This document shows positions 17,372-26,073 of a stretch of 64,000 bases of DNA, piece after piece (the stretch's first letter is position 1; each line of letters begins with the position of its first letter). A program made the position numbers and the translations under genes. Source of the DNA: Nakamurella sp040546275 (GTDB lineage Bacteria; Actinomycetota; Actinomycetes; Mycobacteriales; Nakamurellaceae); contig NZ_JBEPNO010000011.1 of the NCBI RefSeq assembly GCF_040546275.1, positions 62,001 to 126,000 on the forward strand, given 5' to 3'. The notes beneath the pieces were generated by a model. The model saw only the letters and a program-made list of their open reading frames with translations, made no database searches and was not told where the DNA came from.

Positions 17372-19149
17372 GACGTCGGGCCGGGGTTCGGCGCCGAACT
17401 GTCCGAATCCGCTGGGCTGTAGGGCTTCCGCTCACCCTTGACCCCGGCACGCAGCTTCTCCAGCGCCGCGCGGTCGGACTCGACCTCGGACAGGTAGTCC
17501 TCCACCTGGGTGGCCGTCGTCGCCTCGTCCCACCCGATGACGGGTGCCAGCAGCGCGGCGATCTCGCCGGCGGCGGCCAGACCGCCGTCGGGCAGTTCGA
17601 TGGCCAGGTGGGTGCGTCGCACCAGCACGTCCTTCAGCGTCAGCGCCCCCTCCGCCGTCACCGCGTAGATCAGCTCCGCCGGCAGGTAGCCGCCCCAATC
17701 GGCCCTCGGGGTGCGCAGCGAACTGTCGGACGCGCCGAGTGCCAGGACATCCTCGAGGAGGCTGCCGTAGCGGAAGGCCAAGCGTTCGATCTGAGCGAGG
17801 GGCAGGTCGAACTCGCGTGCCAACAGGGGAAACCTGTTGACCAGGGCGGCATATCCGGCTGCGCCGACCAACGGGGTCCGCGCGGTCGGCGACGGGGGAA
17901 CGCCCTTCAGCCCGGCCGATTTCACCGCGGCATCGATGGTGTCCTGTGCCATCAACCGGTACGTCGTGTACTTGCCGCCGACGATGGTCACCAGCCCGTC
18001 GGGGCCCGGGATGATCGAGTGGTCGCGCGAGAGCGCCGAGGTGGTCTCGCCGTCCTTGTCGATGGGCTTCAGCAACGGCCGCAACCCGGCGAAGACCCCG
18101 AGCACGTCGTCCGCGGTGACCTTCTTCTTCAGATAGACGTTCAGCTCGCGGAGCAGGTACTCGATGTCCTCCACCTCGGCCACCGGCTCGCCCTTGGTGC
18201 CGTCCCAGGGGGTGTCGGTGGTGCCGACCAGCCAGTGGCCCAGCCACGGGCGGGCGATGATGATCGAATCCGTCGCCCTCGCGAGGATGGCGGTCTGCGC
18301 GTCGATCGCGTCACCACGCAGCAGCAGGTGCACCCCCTTGGCCGGAGCCACCGTGAAGGTGTTGGCACCGGCCAACTTCTGCAGATCGCTGGACCAGATC
18401 CCCGCGGCATTGATCACCACCTTCGCGCGCAGTTCATGGCGGGCATCGGTCAACCGGTCCTCGACGACCACCCCCGTGATCCGCTCGCCGTCGCGCAGGT
18501 AGTCGACGACCGGAGCCTTCGTCACCACCTTGGCGCCGTAGGAGGCGGCGGTCCGCAGCACGGCCATGGTGTGGCGGGCATCGTCCATCAGCACGTCGTA
18601 GTACCGGATACCACCGGTCACGGTGCTCCCGTCCAGCGACGGCGCCTGCTTCACGGCTCCGCGCCGGGTGAAGTGCCGCTGCTTCGGGACGGCCTTGCCC
18701 CGCAGGCCGAACAGGTCGTAGATCAGGATCCCGGCCCCGGCGTAGGGCCGCTCCCAGTGCTTGGTCAGCGGGTAGAGGAAGGGCACCGGTCGGGAGATGT
18801 ACGGCGCGACCGTGCGGACCATCAGATCGCGCTCGACGATGGCGTGGTGGACCAGTCCGAAGTTCAGCTGCTCCAGATACCGGAGCCCGCCGTGGAAGGT
18901 CTTGCCGGAGCGGGAGGACGTCCCGATCGCGATGTCGTCGGCCTCGATCACCACGACGGAGAGCCCGCGGGTGGCTGCATCCAACGCGCATCCGGCACCG
19001 GTGACGCCGGCCCCGATCACCAGCACGTCGGCGGTCTCCTGGGTCGCCCGGCCGAGATCGGCGGCGCGCTGGTCCAGGTTCAGGCGGCCCTGCCCGGTCG
19101 GCATGTCCGGGTGCGGCCCCGTGGAGGTGCCCGGGCGGAGTGATGTCAT
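17368..19149 (-). CDS. glpD: FAD-dependent glycerol-3-phosphate dehydrogenase family (GlpD/EryB-like)
   Basis: A 593-residue flavoprotein. 'ADVLVIGAGVTGAGCALDAATRG' is the FAD Rossmann motif (~40), followed by 'GTSSRSGKTFHGGLRYLE', the GlpD signature where the second part binds FAD. The C-terminal domain matches GlpD. I prefer the Met at 19149, which has GAGG six bases upstream; 19161 is the alternative. It oxidises glycerol-3-P to dihydroxyacetone-P, passing electrons to quinone at the membrane. In this cluster it may instead act on a tetritol phosphate as EryB does. It is first in the leftward catabolic operon and sits behind a dyad-controlled promoter. Confidence 0.9.
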   Translation of the reverse strand: MTSLRPGTSTGPHPDMPTGQGRLNLDQRAADLGRATQETADVLVIGAGVTGAGCALDAATRGLSVVVIEADDIAIGTSSRSGKTFHGGLRYLEQLNFGLVHHAIVERDLMVRTVAPYISRPVPFLYPLTKHWERPYAGAGILIYDLFGLRGKAVPKQRHFTRRGAVKQAPSLDGSTVTGGIRYYDVLMDDARHTMAVLRTAASYGAKVVTKAPVVDYLRDGERITGVVVEDRLTDARHELRAKVVINAAGIWSSDLQKLAGANTFTVAPAKGVHLLLRGDAIDAQTAILARATDSIIIARPWLGHWLVGTTDTPWDGTKGEPVAEVEDIEYLLRELNVYLKKKVTADDVLGVFAGLRPLLKPIDKDGETTSALSRDHSIIPGPDGLVTIVGGKYTTYRLMAQDTIDAAVKSAGLKGVPPSPTARTPLVGAAGYAALVNRFPLLAREFDLPLAQIERLAFRYGSLLEDVLALGASDSSLRTPRADWGGYLPAELIYAVTAEGALTLKDVLVRRTHLAIELPDGGLAAAGEIAALLAPVIGWDEATTATQVEDYLSEVESDRAALEKLRAGVKGERKPYSPADSDSSAPNPGPTS

Positions 19150-19196
19150 CGACGACCTCATGTCTGGTGCGGGTGCGGGGACACAAGTATCCCGGC

Positions 19197-19232
19197 CCTC
19201 CTGTTATCAATCCCAGGGAATCTAACAGGAGG
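19197..19232. promoter_or_regulatory. Long operator-like dyad over the glpD-operon promoter
   Basis: CCTCCTGTTA (19197-19206) and TAACAGGAGG (19223-19232) form a perfect 10-bp inverted repeat with a 16-bp spacer that itself contains TCCC-A-GGGA. The right arm overlaps the -10 box of the leftward promoter and the left arm the start region, so binding here would block the polyol operon. The nearby DeoR-family regulator is the obvious candidate, which is inference. Confidence 0.6.
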
Positions 19233-19247
19233 TGACCTGAGACACAA
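19219..19247 (-). promoter_or_regulatory. Promoter of the leftward polyol operon
   Basis: Read leftward, TTGTGT (19247-19242) and TAGATT (19224-19219) are spaced by 17 bp, a good sigma-70-type match. Transcription would start near 19211 and enter the GlpD-type gene about 60 nt later. Confidence 0.55.
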
Positions 19248-19376
19248 GCGAGGAGTTCATGCAGATCAAGAACGCGTCTCCCGTGGATCATTGCTGAAGC
19301 GCCATTCGGAACTCCGCTCATCCACCGGCCGATCTAGCCGCTGAACGCAGAGTTCTCACTTCTTTGGCCGAGGGGG

Positions 19377-19406
19377 TTGCGGTTTTAACGTCGCCGTTGT
19401 TATATG
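19377..19406 (+). promoter_or_regulatory. Candidate promoter of the rightward transport unit
   Basis: TTGCGG (19377-19382) and TATATG (19401-19406) are spaced by 18 bp, about 30 nt before the histidine-phosphatase GTG. The box lies within a TTAACG...CGTTGTTA partial dyad. It is divergent from the glpD promoter. Confidence 0.4.
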
Positions 19407-19438
19407 AACGCCAGCATCCCAACGGTGAGGTGGATCAC

Positions 19439-20173
19439 GTGGCGCAAGAGCACTACCCGGCTCGGAACGGAGCCGGTCCTGTCGGCTCCGAGCCGTCATC
19501 CGGGCACGCGTCCGACCAGCTGCACCCACCGGTCGCACTGCCTGCGACGCTGTGGTTGTCCCGGCACGGCCAGACAGTGTGGCACGCCGAGAACCGTTAC
19601 GCCGGCACCAGTGACGTCGATTTGACCGACGTCGGCCGGGAGCAGGCGGACACCCTGGCCCACTGGGCCGGTACTCATCGGCTCGACGCCTTCTACAGCT
19701 CCCCCGTCCGGCGGGCGCTGGAAACCGCTGCACCGGTGGCATCGGCACTGGGCATGGCCCCGACCGTCGAAAACGATCTCCGGGAGGTCCACTTCGGCAT
19801 CGCCGAGGGACTGACGATCCACGAGATGCGCGGCCTGCATCCGACGGCCGCCGCCCGGTTCGAGTCGGATCCGATCGCCGGGTCCTTCCCGCAGGCCGAG
19901 GCGCCGCCCGAGGCGGCGGCGCGGGGGGTCTCGGCGCTCCGCGCGATCGCTGCCCGGCACGCCGGCGAATCCGTACTCGTCGTCGCCCACAACACCCTGA
20001 TCCGACTTGCCCTCTGCTCCCTGCTCGGCATACCGCTCTCCCACTACCGACAGTCGTTGCCCCGCTTGGACAACGGCGCTCTCACCTGCATCCGCCTCGG
20101 CGGCACGGCGGACACAGGATGTGCACTCCTGTCGTTCAACGTGCCACTGGAGACCGCACTCGTCCGGTCCTGA
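19439..20173 (+). CDS. Histidine phosphatase (phosphoglycerate-mutase-like) family protein
   Basis: A 244-residue phosphatase of the RHG superfamily. 'LWLSRHGQTVWHAENRYAG' holds the catalytic His and Arg, 'SSPVRRALETA' the second Arg, 'LREVHFG' the acid and 'LVVAHNTLIR' the second His, so all active-site residues are present. The GTG at 19439 has GGTGAGG eight bases upstream and is preferred over in-frame starts further up. It leads the rightward unit that encodes the ABC importer and probably removes phosphate from a sugar phosphate or related metabolite of the polyol pathway. Relatives include alpha-ribazole phosphatase, so the substrate is uncertain. Confidence 0.85.
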   Translation: MAQEHYPARNGAGPVGSEPSSGHASDQLHPPVALPATLWLSRHGQTVWHAENRYAGTSDVDLTDVGREQADTLAHWAGTHRLDAFYSSPVRRALETAAPVASALGMAPTVENDLREVHFGIAEGLTIHEMRGLHPTAAARFESDPIAGSFPQAEAPPEAAARGVSALRAIAARHAGESVLVVAHNTLIRLALCSLLGIPLSHYRQSLPRLDNGALTCIRLGGTADTGCALLSFNVPLETALVRS

Positions 20174-20255
20174 GCACCGCCCGGAACCCGCCCTGCCACT
20201 GCACCGCCAGCCCCTGCACCGCCCCTGCATCCACCATCCACCCGGAGGACCTTCC

Positions 20256-21764
20256 ATGAGTGACCCCACGGTCAACCCACCCCCCGCCGTCACGCCGTCG
20301 GGTACCCGGCTATCCCGCCGAAACCTGCTCCGCGCCATGGGTATCGGTGGCGCCGCCCTGGCCACCGCTCCACTCCTGGCCGCCTGTGGCGGCAGTTCGA
20401 CCGCCGCCGCGTCCGGGGTCGGTACGACTACGTCAGCTGCGACGACGGCGGCCAGCGCGATCGCCGGCTCCTCCGTGAGCGGCGGCAAGGCCTTCGACTG
20501 GATGCAGGCGAAGGGCAAGACGCTGCGCATGCTGCGGACCCCTCACCCGTACGTCTCGGCGTTCGACAGTGCCGGGCTGTTCAAGGATTTCACCGCCAAG
20601 ACCGGCATCAACATCGCCTTCGACGACATCCCCGAGGGTGACTACTTCACCAAGCTCACCTCCGAGCTCTCCGGCAGTTCCTCGACCTACGACGTCTTCA
20701 TGACGGGCGCCTACTTCATCTGGCAGTACGGTCCTCCCGGATGGATGGAGGACCTGGCGCCCTACATCACCGACTCGTCCAAGACGTCGCCGGACTACAA
20801 CTTCGAGGACATCTTCGAAGGTCTGCGCACGTCCACCCGCTGGGACTTCAAGAAGGGGTCGGCGCTGGGGAGCGGCGGTCAGTGGGCCATCCCGTGGGGC
20901 TTCGAGACCAACGTCGTGGCCTACAACAAGGAGGTCTTCGACAAGAAGGGCATCAAGCCGGCCACCACCTTCGACAACTTCATCCAGCTGGCCACCGATC
21001 TGACCGACAAGTCCGCCGGTACCTACGGTGTCGCCTTCCGAGGGTCGAAGTCGTGGGCCACCATCCACCCCGGTTTCATGACCCAGTTCACCCGCGAGGG
21101 CGGCAAGGACTACTCCTTCGCCGACGGTCAGTACACCGCGACGATGAACTCGGACAAGGCGGTCGCGTTCACCAAGAAGTGGGCCGACCTGGCGAAGACG
21201 GCGGGCCCGTCGGGCTGGACGGCGTACGAATACCCCAACTGCACCCAGGATCTCGCCGACGGCAAGGCCATGATGGTCTACGACGCCGACTCCGCGACGT
21301 ACCCGAAGTTCAAGGGCACCAAGGTCGCCGGCAAGCTGGGCTGGGACGCCGGACCGGCCGGTCCGGACGGCAGCTACGGCACCAACCTCTGGACCTGGTC
21401 GCTGGCCATGAACAAGGCGGCCAAGGACGACAACAAGCTCGCCGCCTGGCTGTTCATCCAGTGGGCCACCAGCTCCGAGGTGCTCAGCAAGGCCGCCGCG
21501 TCCGGCAGCTTCGCCGATCCGGTCCGCAAGACCGTATTCGACGGGGCCTTCAAGACGGTCATCGGTTCCTCCTACCCCGGGTACCTGGAGACCTTCGAGA
21601 AGGTGATCGGATCCACCAAGATCCAGTTCACCCCGCAGACCCAGTTCTTCGACACCACCGAGGCCTGGGCCGGTGCGCTGCAGGACATCTACGGCGGTGC
21701 GGACGCCAAGACCTCGCTCGATGCACTGGCCAAGGCCAACGCGGACGCGCTGAACAACAACTGA
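20256..21764 (+). CDS. ABC importer substrate-binding lipoprotein (sugar/polyol)
   Basis: A 502-residue extracytoplasmic binding protein. The N-terminus has a twin-arginine segment 'RLSRRNLLRAMG' followed by a lipobox 'LLAAC' with Cys44, so it should be exported folded by Tat and lipid-anchored. A flexible Ser/Thr/Ala stretch follows. The body matches family-1-type carbohydrate-binding proteins. The ATG at 20256 is preceded by GGAGGA at six bases. It heads the importer genes (two permeases, two ATPases) and is separated from them by a strong hairpin. In this catabolic island it most likely binds a polyol such as erythritol, threitol or glycerol. Confidence 0.9.
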   Translation: MSDPTVNPPPAVTPSGTRLSRRNLLRAMGIGGAALATAPLLAACGGSSTAAASGVGTTTSAATTAASAIAGSSVSGGKAFDWMQAKGKTLRMLRTPHPYVSAFDSAGLFKDFTAKTGINIAFDDIPEGDYFTKLTSELSGSSSTYDVFMTGAYFIWQYGPPGWMEDLAPYITDSSKTSPDYNFEDIFEGLRTSTRWDFKKGSALGSGGQWAIPWGFETNVVAYNKEVFDKKGIKPATTFDNFIQLATDLTDKSAGTYGVAFRGSKSWATIHPGFMTQFTREGGKDYSFADGQYTATMNSDKAVAFTKKWADLAKTAGPSGWTAYEYPNCTQDLADGKAMMVYDADSATYPKFKGTKVAGKLGWDAGPAGPDGSYGTNLWTWSLAMNKAAKDDNKLAAWLFIQWATSSEVLSKAAASGSFADPVRKTVFDGAFKTVIGSSYPGYLETFEKVIGSTKIQFTPQTQFFDTTEAWAGALQDIYGGADAKTSLDALAKANADALNNN

Positions 21765-21771
21765 GCAACCG

Positions 21772-21811
21772 TCGTGGTCGGCCCGCCCTGATCGGGGTGG
21801 ACCGGCCACGA
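21772..21811 (+). terminator. Intercistronic hairpin after the binding-protein gene
   Basis: TCGTGGTCGG (21772-21781) pairs over ten positions (one G-U) with CCGGCCACGA (21802-21811), and the loop has a further CCC/GGGG pairing. There is no T-tract, so it is probably a partial terminator or mRNA-stabilising hairpin. Such elements let binding protein be made in excess over permeases. Confidence 0.55.
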
Positions 21812-21888
21812 CATCGCCCTGCCGCGAGTCCAACTGGCACCACGCTCCTTGCGGCGCCGGCGTCATTCCTCGAAACGGAGTTGATCTC

Positions 21889-22851
21889 ATGTCCTCGATC
21901 ACGCAGGAGCCGGCACTGCCGAAGACGCCGCCGGCGCCGAAGACCCGGTCGGCTCCACCCGTCGTCTCCAAGACCCGCCGCAGCGCCCGGCCCTACCTGC
22001 TGTCGGTGCCGGCGGTCCTGCTGATCATCGGGATCCTGGTCCCGTTCATCAAGGGCATCATCCTCACCTTCCAGGGTTCGACGGCCACCACGCTCAAGAA
22101 CCCGCCCTGGGTGGGTTTCAAGAACTTCGCCAGAGTGCTCAACCCCGACTCGTCGGTGTTCATCGGCCACGCCACCTGGATCACCATCCAGTACGCGGTC
22201 CTGGCCACCGTCATCGAGACGGTGCTGGGAGTCGGAGTGGCCCTGCTGCTCAACAGGTCCACCCTGATCGGGCGCATCTTCGAGAAGGTGCTGATCCTCC
22301 CGCTGATGATCGCTCCGGCCATCGCCGCCACCGTCTGGAAGTTCATGTTCAACGCCGACTTCGGCGTCCTGAACCACGTTCTCGGGCTGGGGAACTTCAA
22401 CTGGCTCTCCGACAGCAGCGCGCTCTACTCCGCGGTGCTGGTCGACATCTGGATCTACACACCGTTCGTCGCCATCCTGGTGCTCGCCGGGATCAGATCC
22501 CTGCCGAAGGAACCGTTCGAGGCCTCGGCCGTCGACGACGCCGGTCCGATCTACATGTTCCGGCGACTGATGCTGCCGTTGATCTGGCCGTACATCCTGG
22601 TGGCGGTCATCTTCCGCTTCATGGACTGCCTGAAGATCTTCGACATCCCGTACGTGCTCACCGGTGGCGGCCCCGGCGTCGCCACCACCACCCTGCAGAT
22701 CAACGCGTTCAACGACCTGATCAAGGCCCAGCAGTACTCCAGGGGTACCACCTACATGTTCATCCTCTGGGTCCTCGTCTTCATCACCGCACGTCTCCTG
22801 GTCGGCGTCCTTGGCAAGGCCCAGGCGCGCGCCGCCGGGGCAGAGGAGTAG
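21889..22851 (+). CDS. ABC importer permease 1 (MalF-type)
   Basis: A 320-residue inner-membrane permease with six predicted helices after a ~40-residue Pro/Lys-rich cytoplasmic start. The EAA loop, which docks on the ATPase, is 'EASAVDDAGPIYMFRRLMLP' (~215). It forms the heterodimeric channel with the next gene, which begins 4 nt downstream, so translation is coupled. Being the first permease gene after the binding protein is standard for the CUT1 sugar importer family. Confidence 0.9.
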   Translation: MSSITQEPALPKTPPAPKTRSAPPVVSKTRRSARPYLLSVPAVLLIIGILVPFIKGIILTFQGSTATTLKNPPWVGFKNFARVLNPDSSVFIGHATWITIQYAVLATVIETVLGVGVALLLNRSTLIGRIFEKVLILPLMIAPAIAATVWKFMFNADFGVLNHVLGLGNFNWLSDSSALYSAVLVDIWIYTPFVAILVLAGIRSLPKEPFEASAVDDAGPIYMFRRLMLPLIWPYILVAVIFRFMDCLKIFDIPYVLTGGGPGVATTTLQINAFNDLIKAQQYSRGTTYMFILWVLVFITARLLVGVLGKAQARAAGAEE

Positions 22852-22855
22852 AGAA

Positions 22856-23713
22856 ATGGCCCGCAGAGAATTGATGCCCGGGCAGAAGAGAATCACGCCC
22901 GGGGTGATCGGCGGTGAGCTGCTGACAGTCGCCTGGTTCGCCTTCTCGCTGTTCCCCATCCTCTGGATGATCCTGCTGTCGCTGAAATCGACTGCCGACC
23001 AGCAGGTCACCTTCTTCAGCTTCAGCCCGACGCTGGAGAATTTCTCCTACGTCCTCGGCGGCGACACCGGCGCCAACCTCCGCAGCGGTCTCATCGAATC
23101 GCTGATCACGTCGATCGGCGCCGTGCTGGTCTCGCTCGTCATCGGCATCCCGGCCGCCTACGCGGCCGGCCGCTGGAAGTACAAGGGCAGCGACGACCTG
23201 ATGTTCCAGATGCTCTCGTTCCGGTTCGCTCCGGAGCTGATGGTGCTGCTGCCGCTGTTCCTGATCTACAAGTCTCTCGGGCTGCTGGACACCAGGCTCG
23301 GGCTGATCTGGGTGCTGCAGCTGGTGACGATGCCGCTGGTGGTCTGGATCCTGCGCTCCTACTTCCAGGACCTGCCCGCCGATCTCGAGCAGGCGGCCCT
23401 GCTGGACGGCTACACCCGGACGCAGGCCTTCATCCGGGTCGCGCTGCCGCTGGTCCGGCCCGGCATCGCCGCCGGAGCACTGCTGTCGTTCATCTTCGCG
23501 TGGAATTCCTACGTCTTCCCGCTGGTCCTGGCCAATTCCAAGATCAAGACGGTGACGGTGGCCATCGGCACGTACCAGGGCGGTGGCGGCCAGGTCTTCT
23601 ACAACCACGCCGCCGCGGCGGCCCTGATCGGCGCACTGCCCCCACTCATCCTCGCCCTGTGCATCCAGCGATACCTGGTGCGGGGCCTGTCCTTCGGAGC
23701 GGTGAAAGCGTAA
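22856..23713 (+). CDS. ABC importer permease 2 (MalG-type)
   Basis: A 285-residue permease. 'MARRELMPGQKRITPGVIGG' leads into the first of six helices, and the EAA loop is 'EQAALLDGYTRTQAFIRVAL' (~180). The ATG at 22856 lies right after the stop of permease 1, with the GAGGAG of that gene's end as its ribosome site. Its TAA overlaps the ATG of the first ATPase gene by one base. Together with permease 1 it forms the membrane channel for the polyol or sugar delivered by the lipoprotein. Confidence 0.9.
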   Translation: MARRELMPGQKRITPGVIGGELLTVAWFAFSLFPILWMILLSLKSTADQQVTFFSFSPTLENFSYVLGGDTGANLRSGLIESLITSIGAVLVSLVIGIPAAYAAGRWKYKGSDDLMFQMLSFRFAPELMVLLPLFLIYKSLGLLDTRLGLIWVLQLVTMPLVVWILRSYFQDLPADLEQAALLDGYTRTQAFIRVALPLVRPGIAAGALLSFIFAWNSYVFPLVLANSKIKTVTVAIGTYQGGGGQVFYNHAAAAALIGALPPLILALCIQRYLVRGLSFGAVKA

Positions 23714-24876
23714 TGGCGACCTTGACGGTGCAGGGGCTGAGCAAGACCTACGGCAAGAAGATGGCGCTGCGCGACATCGATCTCGACATCGGGGACGGCG
23801 AGTTCTTCTGCATGCTCGGCCCGTCCGGCGCGGGCAAGACGACGACGCTCAAGTCGATCGCCGGCCTGCAGGAGATCGATGCCGGCGTGGTGAAGATCGC
23901 CGGTGTCGACATGACGGGAGTCGAGCCGTACCACCGGAATGTCGCGATGGCCTTCGAGTCCTACGCGCTGTACCCGCAGAAGACGGTTTTCGAGAACCTC
24001 GCCTCCCCCTTGCGTTCCGGACGGTCCGGATCGTTCTCCGCTGCGGCGCAGCAGGAACGCATCGACACGGTGACGACCACCCTCGGCATCAACCACCTCC
24101 AGCAGCGCCTCCCTCGGGAGCTGTCCAACGGCCAGCGCCAGCGCGTCGCACTGGGTCGGGTCCTGGTCCGGCCCGCCGACGTGTACCTGCTCGACGAGCC
24201 GCTCTCGCACCTGGACGCCAAACTGCGGGCGTCGATGCGCGCCGAACTCAAGCGCCTCGGCCAGATGTCGAACACCACCACGGTCTACGTCACCCACGAC
24301 TACCAGGAGGCGCTGTCCCTCGGTGATCGGATCGGCGTCCTGCGGGCGGGCGAGATGGTCCAGGTCGGCACGCCGGCGGACATCTGGCTGCGACCGCTCG
24401 ACACCTTCGTCGCCAGGGCGCTGGGTCAGCCGGAGATGAACCTCTTCGACGCCGAGGTGATCGACGGACATGTGGTGGCCCTGCAGGGCGCGATCCGCTT
24501 CCCGGTGACCACCGATCTCGGCGGCGCGCGCAGGGTCCGGATCGGGATGCGACCGGGCGATCTGCACGCCGGTCACCAGGCCGTCGAGGGGTCTGCCTCG
24601 GTGCTGAGCTGCAGCGGGACCATCGATCTCGCCGAACGGCTCGGCCGGCAGATCGAACTCTCGGTGAAGGTCGGCGACACCGACGTCATCGTGGTGGCGG
24701 ACGGCAGCGAGGCCCTCGAGGAGGGCAGCGCGGTCAGCCTGTCCATCCCGCTGACGGGGGTTCACCTCTTCGAGGGCACCGACGACCCCAGCGTCGACAC
24801 CCGCCGCATCAGCGGTGCCGTCCACCACGCGCCCGGCAACCGGCAGACCGTCACCATTTCGAAGTCTGGAGTCTGA
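23713..24876 (+). CDS. ABC importer ATPase 1 (MalK/UgpC-like, atypical Q-loop)
   Basis: A 387-residue ATPase. Walker A is GPSGAGKTT (~37), the signature is LSNGQRQRV and Walker B is VYLLDEPLSHLD with catalytic Glu. The Q-loop reads 'AMAFESYALYP', with Glu where MalK-type proteins have Gln. The C-terminal ~130 residues are the OB-fold regulatory domain. The start overlaps the permease stop by one base. A second, different ATPase gene follows two bases after the stop. Importers with paired ATPases (such as GlpS/GlpT of rhizobial glycerol uptake) are known for polyols, which fits the cluster. Confidence 0.9.
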   Translation: MATLTVQGLSKTYGKKMALRDIDLDIGDGEFFCMLGPSGAGKTTTLKSIAGLQEIDAGVVKIAGVDMTGVEPYHRNVAMAFESYALYPQKTVFENLASPLRSGRSGSFSAAAQQERIDTVTTTLGINHLQQRLPRELSNGQRQRVALGRVLVRPADVYLLDEPLSHLDAKLRASMRAELKRLGQMSNTTTVYVTHDYQEALSLGDRIGVLRAGEMVQVGTPADIWLRPLDTFVARALGQPEMNLFDAEVIDGHVVALQGAIRFPVTTDLGGARRVRIGMRPGDLHAGHQAVEGSASVLSCSGTIDLAERLGRQIELSVKVGDTDVIVVADGSEALEEGSAVSLSIPLTGVHLFEGTDDPSVDTRRISGAVHHAPGNRQTVTISKSGV

Positions 24877-24878
24877 GC

Positions 24879-26039
24879 ATGTCCGAAACCGTGGTCAGCA
24901 AGAGCATCTCGCGCCGACGCGGCCATACCCCCGCGGGCGGCGGCCAGGTGGCCAACAGCCTGACCCTCGACAACCTGCAGAAGACCTACATCACCCGCGG
25001 TCGCCCGTCGTTCGCAGCGGTCAAGGGTATCGACATGGAGATCCAGCCCGGTGAGCTGATCGCGCTGCTCGGCCCGTCGGGCTGCGGCAAGACCACGACC
25101 CTGCGGATGATTGCCGGGCTCGAGACGGTGACCGGCGGCGACATCCGGATCGGCGAGACGTCGATCAAGGATCTGGCCCCCGGGAAGCGCAACGTGGGCG
25201 TTGGTTTCGAGTCCTACGCCCTCTACCCGCCGCTGAACATCCGAGAGAACCTGGCCTACGGGCTGAAGGCACGGAAGGTGCCGAATGCCGACCAGCTCGT
25301 CACCAACCTGGCTGACCGGTTGGAGATGAGCGACCTGCTGACGCTGCGCCCGGCGTCGCTGTCGTCCGGGCAGAAGCAGCGGGTGGCACTGGCCCGTGCG
25401 TTGATCCGGAACCCGAAGGTCCTGGTGCTGGACGAGCCGCTGTCGCACCTCGACGCTTCCGCACGGCAGCGGGTGCGGCGCGAGCTCAAGGTGCTGCAGC
25501 GCGAGTTCGGTTACACCACCATCGTCGTCACGCATGATCAGCTCGAGGCGCTGTCGCTGGCCGATCGGCTCGCGGTGATGGACCAGGGCATCATCCGTCA
25601 GCTGGGCACCCCTGAGGAGGTCTTCGACGACCCAGCGAACAAGTTCGTGGCCGACTTCGTCGGCGAACCGAAGATCAACATGCTGGCCGGGGTGGTGCAG
25701 CGGTCCGGTGACGAGGTCGCCGTCCGCCTCGGTGCGGACAGTGTGCTCGTCACCGCCGCGGTCTCGGCGCCGGACGGGTCAACGGTGTCGGTGGGGGTCC
25801 GCCCCGCCGACTGCGCCGTGGCCGGCGAGACCGGGCCGGCCCTGATCGGCGAGGCCCTGGTGATCGAGAACCTGCTCGAATTCACCCTGATCACGTTGGC
25901 CGTCAAGGGACTCGAGGGCCCGGTGGTGGCGCAGCTCCCACCGGACGTGGACTACCGGCCGGGCGACACCATCCGGTTCACCGCCGCACCCGCACGCGTG
26001 TACCTGTTCGACGACGACACCGAATTGCGCATCCGCTGA
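24879..26039 (+). CDS. ABC importer ATPase 2 (MalK/UgpC-like, atypical Q-loop)
   Basis: A 386-residue ATPase with about 25 extra N-terminal residues. Walker A is GPSGCGKTT, the signature is LSSGQKQRV and Walker B is VLVLDEPLSHLD. As in its neighbour, the Q-loop has Glu ('GVGFESYALYP'). It shares the C-terminal regulatory domain but is clearly diverged from ATPase 1, so the two probably form a heterodimer in one importer rather than serve separate systems. The 2-nt gap to the preceding stop suggests coupled translation. Confidence 0.9.
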   Translation: MSETVVSKSISRRRGHTPAGGGQVANSLTLDNLQKTYITRGRPSFAAVKGIDMEIQPGELIALLGPSGCGKTTTLRMIAGLETVTGGDIRIGETSIKDLAPGKRNVGVGFESYALYPPLNIRENLAYGLKARKVPNADQLVTNLADRLEMSDLLTLRPASLSSGQKQRVALARALIRNPKVLVLDEPLSHLDASARQRVRRELKVLQREFGYTTIVVTHDQLEALSLADRLAVMDQGIIRQLGTPEEVFDDPANKFVADFVGEPKINMLAGVVQRSGDEVAVRLGADSVLVTAAVSAPDGSTVSVGVRPADCAVAGETGPALIGEALVIENLLEFTLITLAVKGLEGPVVAQLPPDVDYRPGDTIRFTAAPARVYLFDDDTELRIR

Positions 26040-26073
26040 AGACGCTGCGCGCCGGCCGAGAAGAGAGAAGTAC

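Noticed and set aside
14771..17422. An 883-codon plus-strand frame
   Set aside because: It runs antisense through the DhaK-DhaL kinase and HAD genes, both with full catalytic motifs. Composition is shadow-like.
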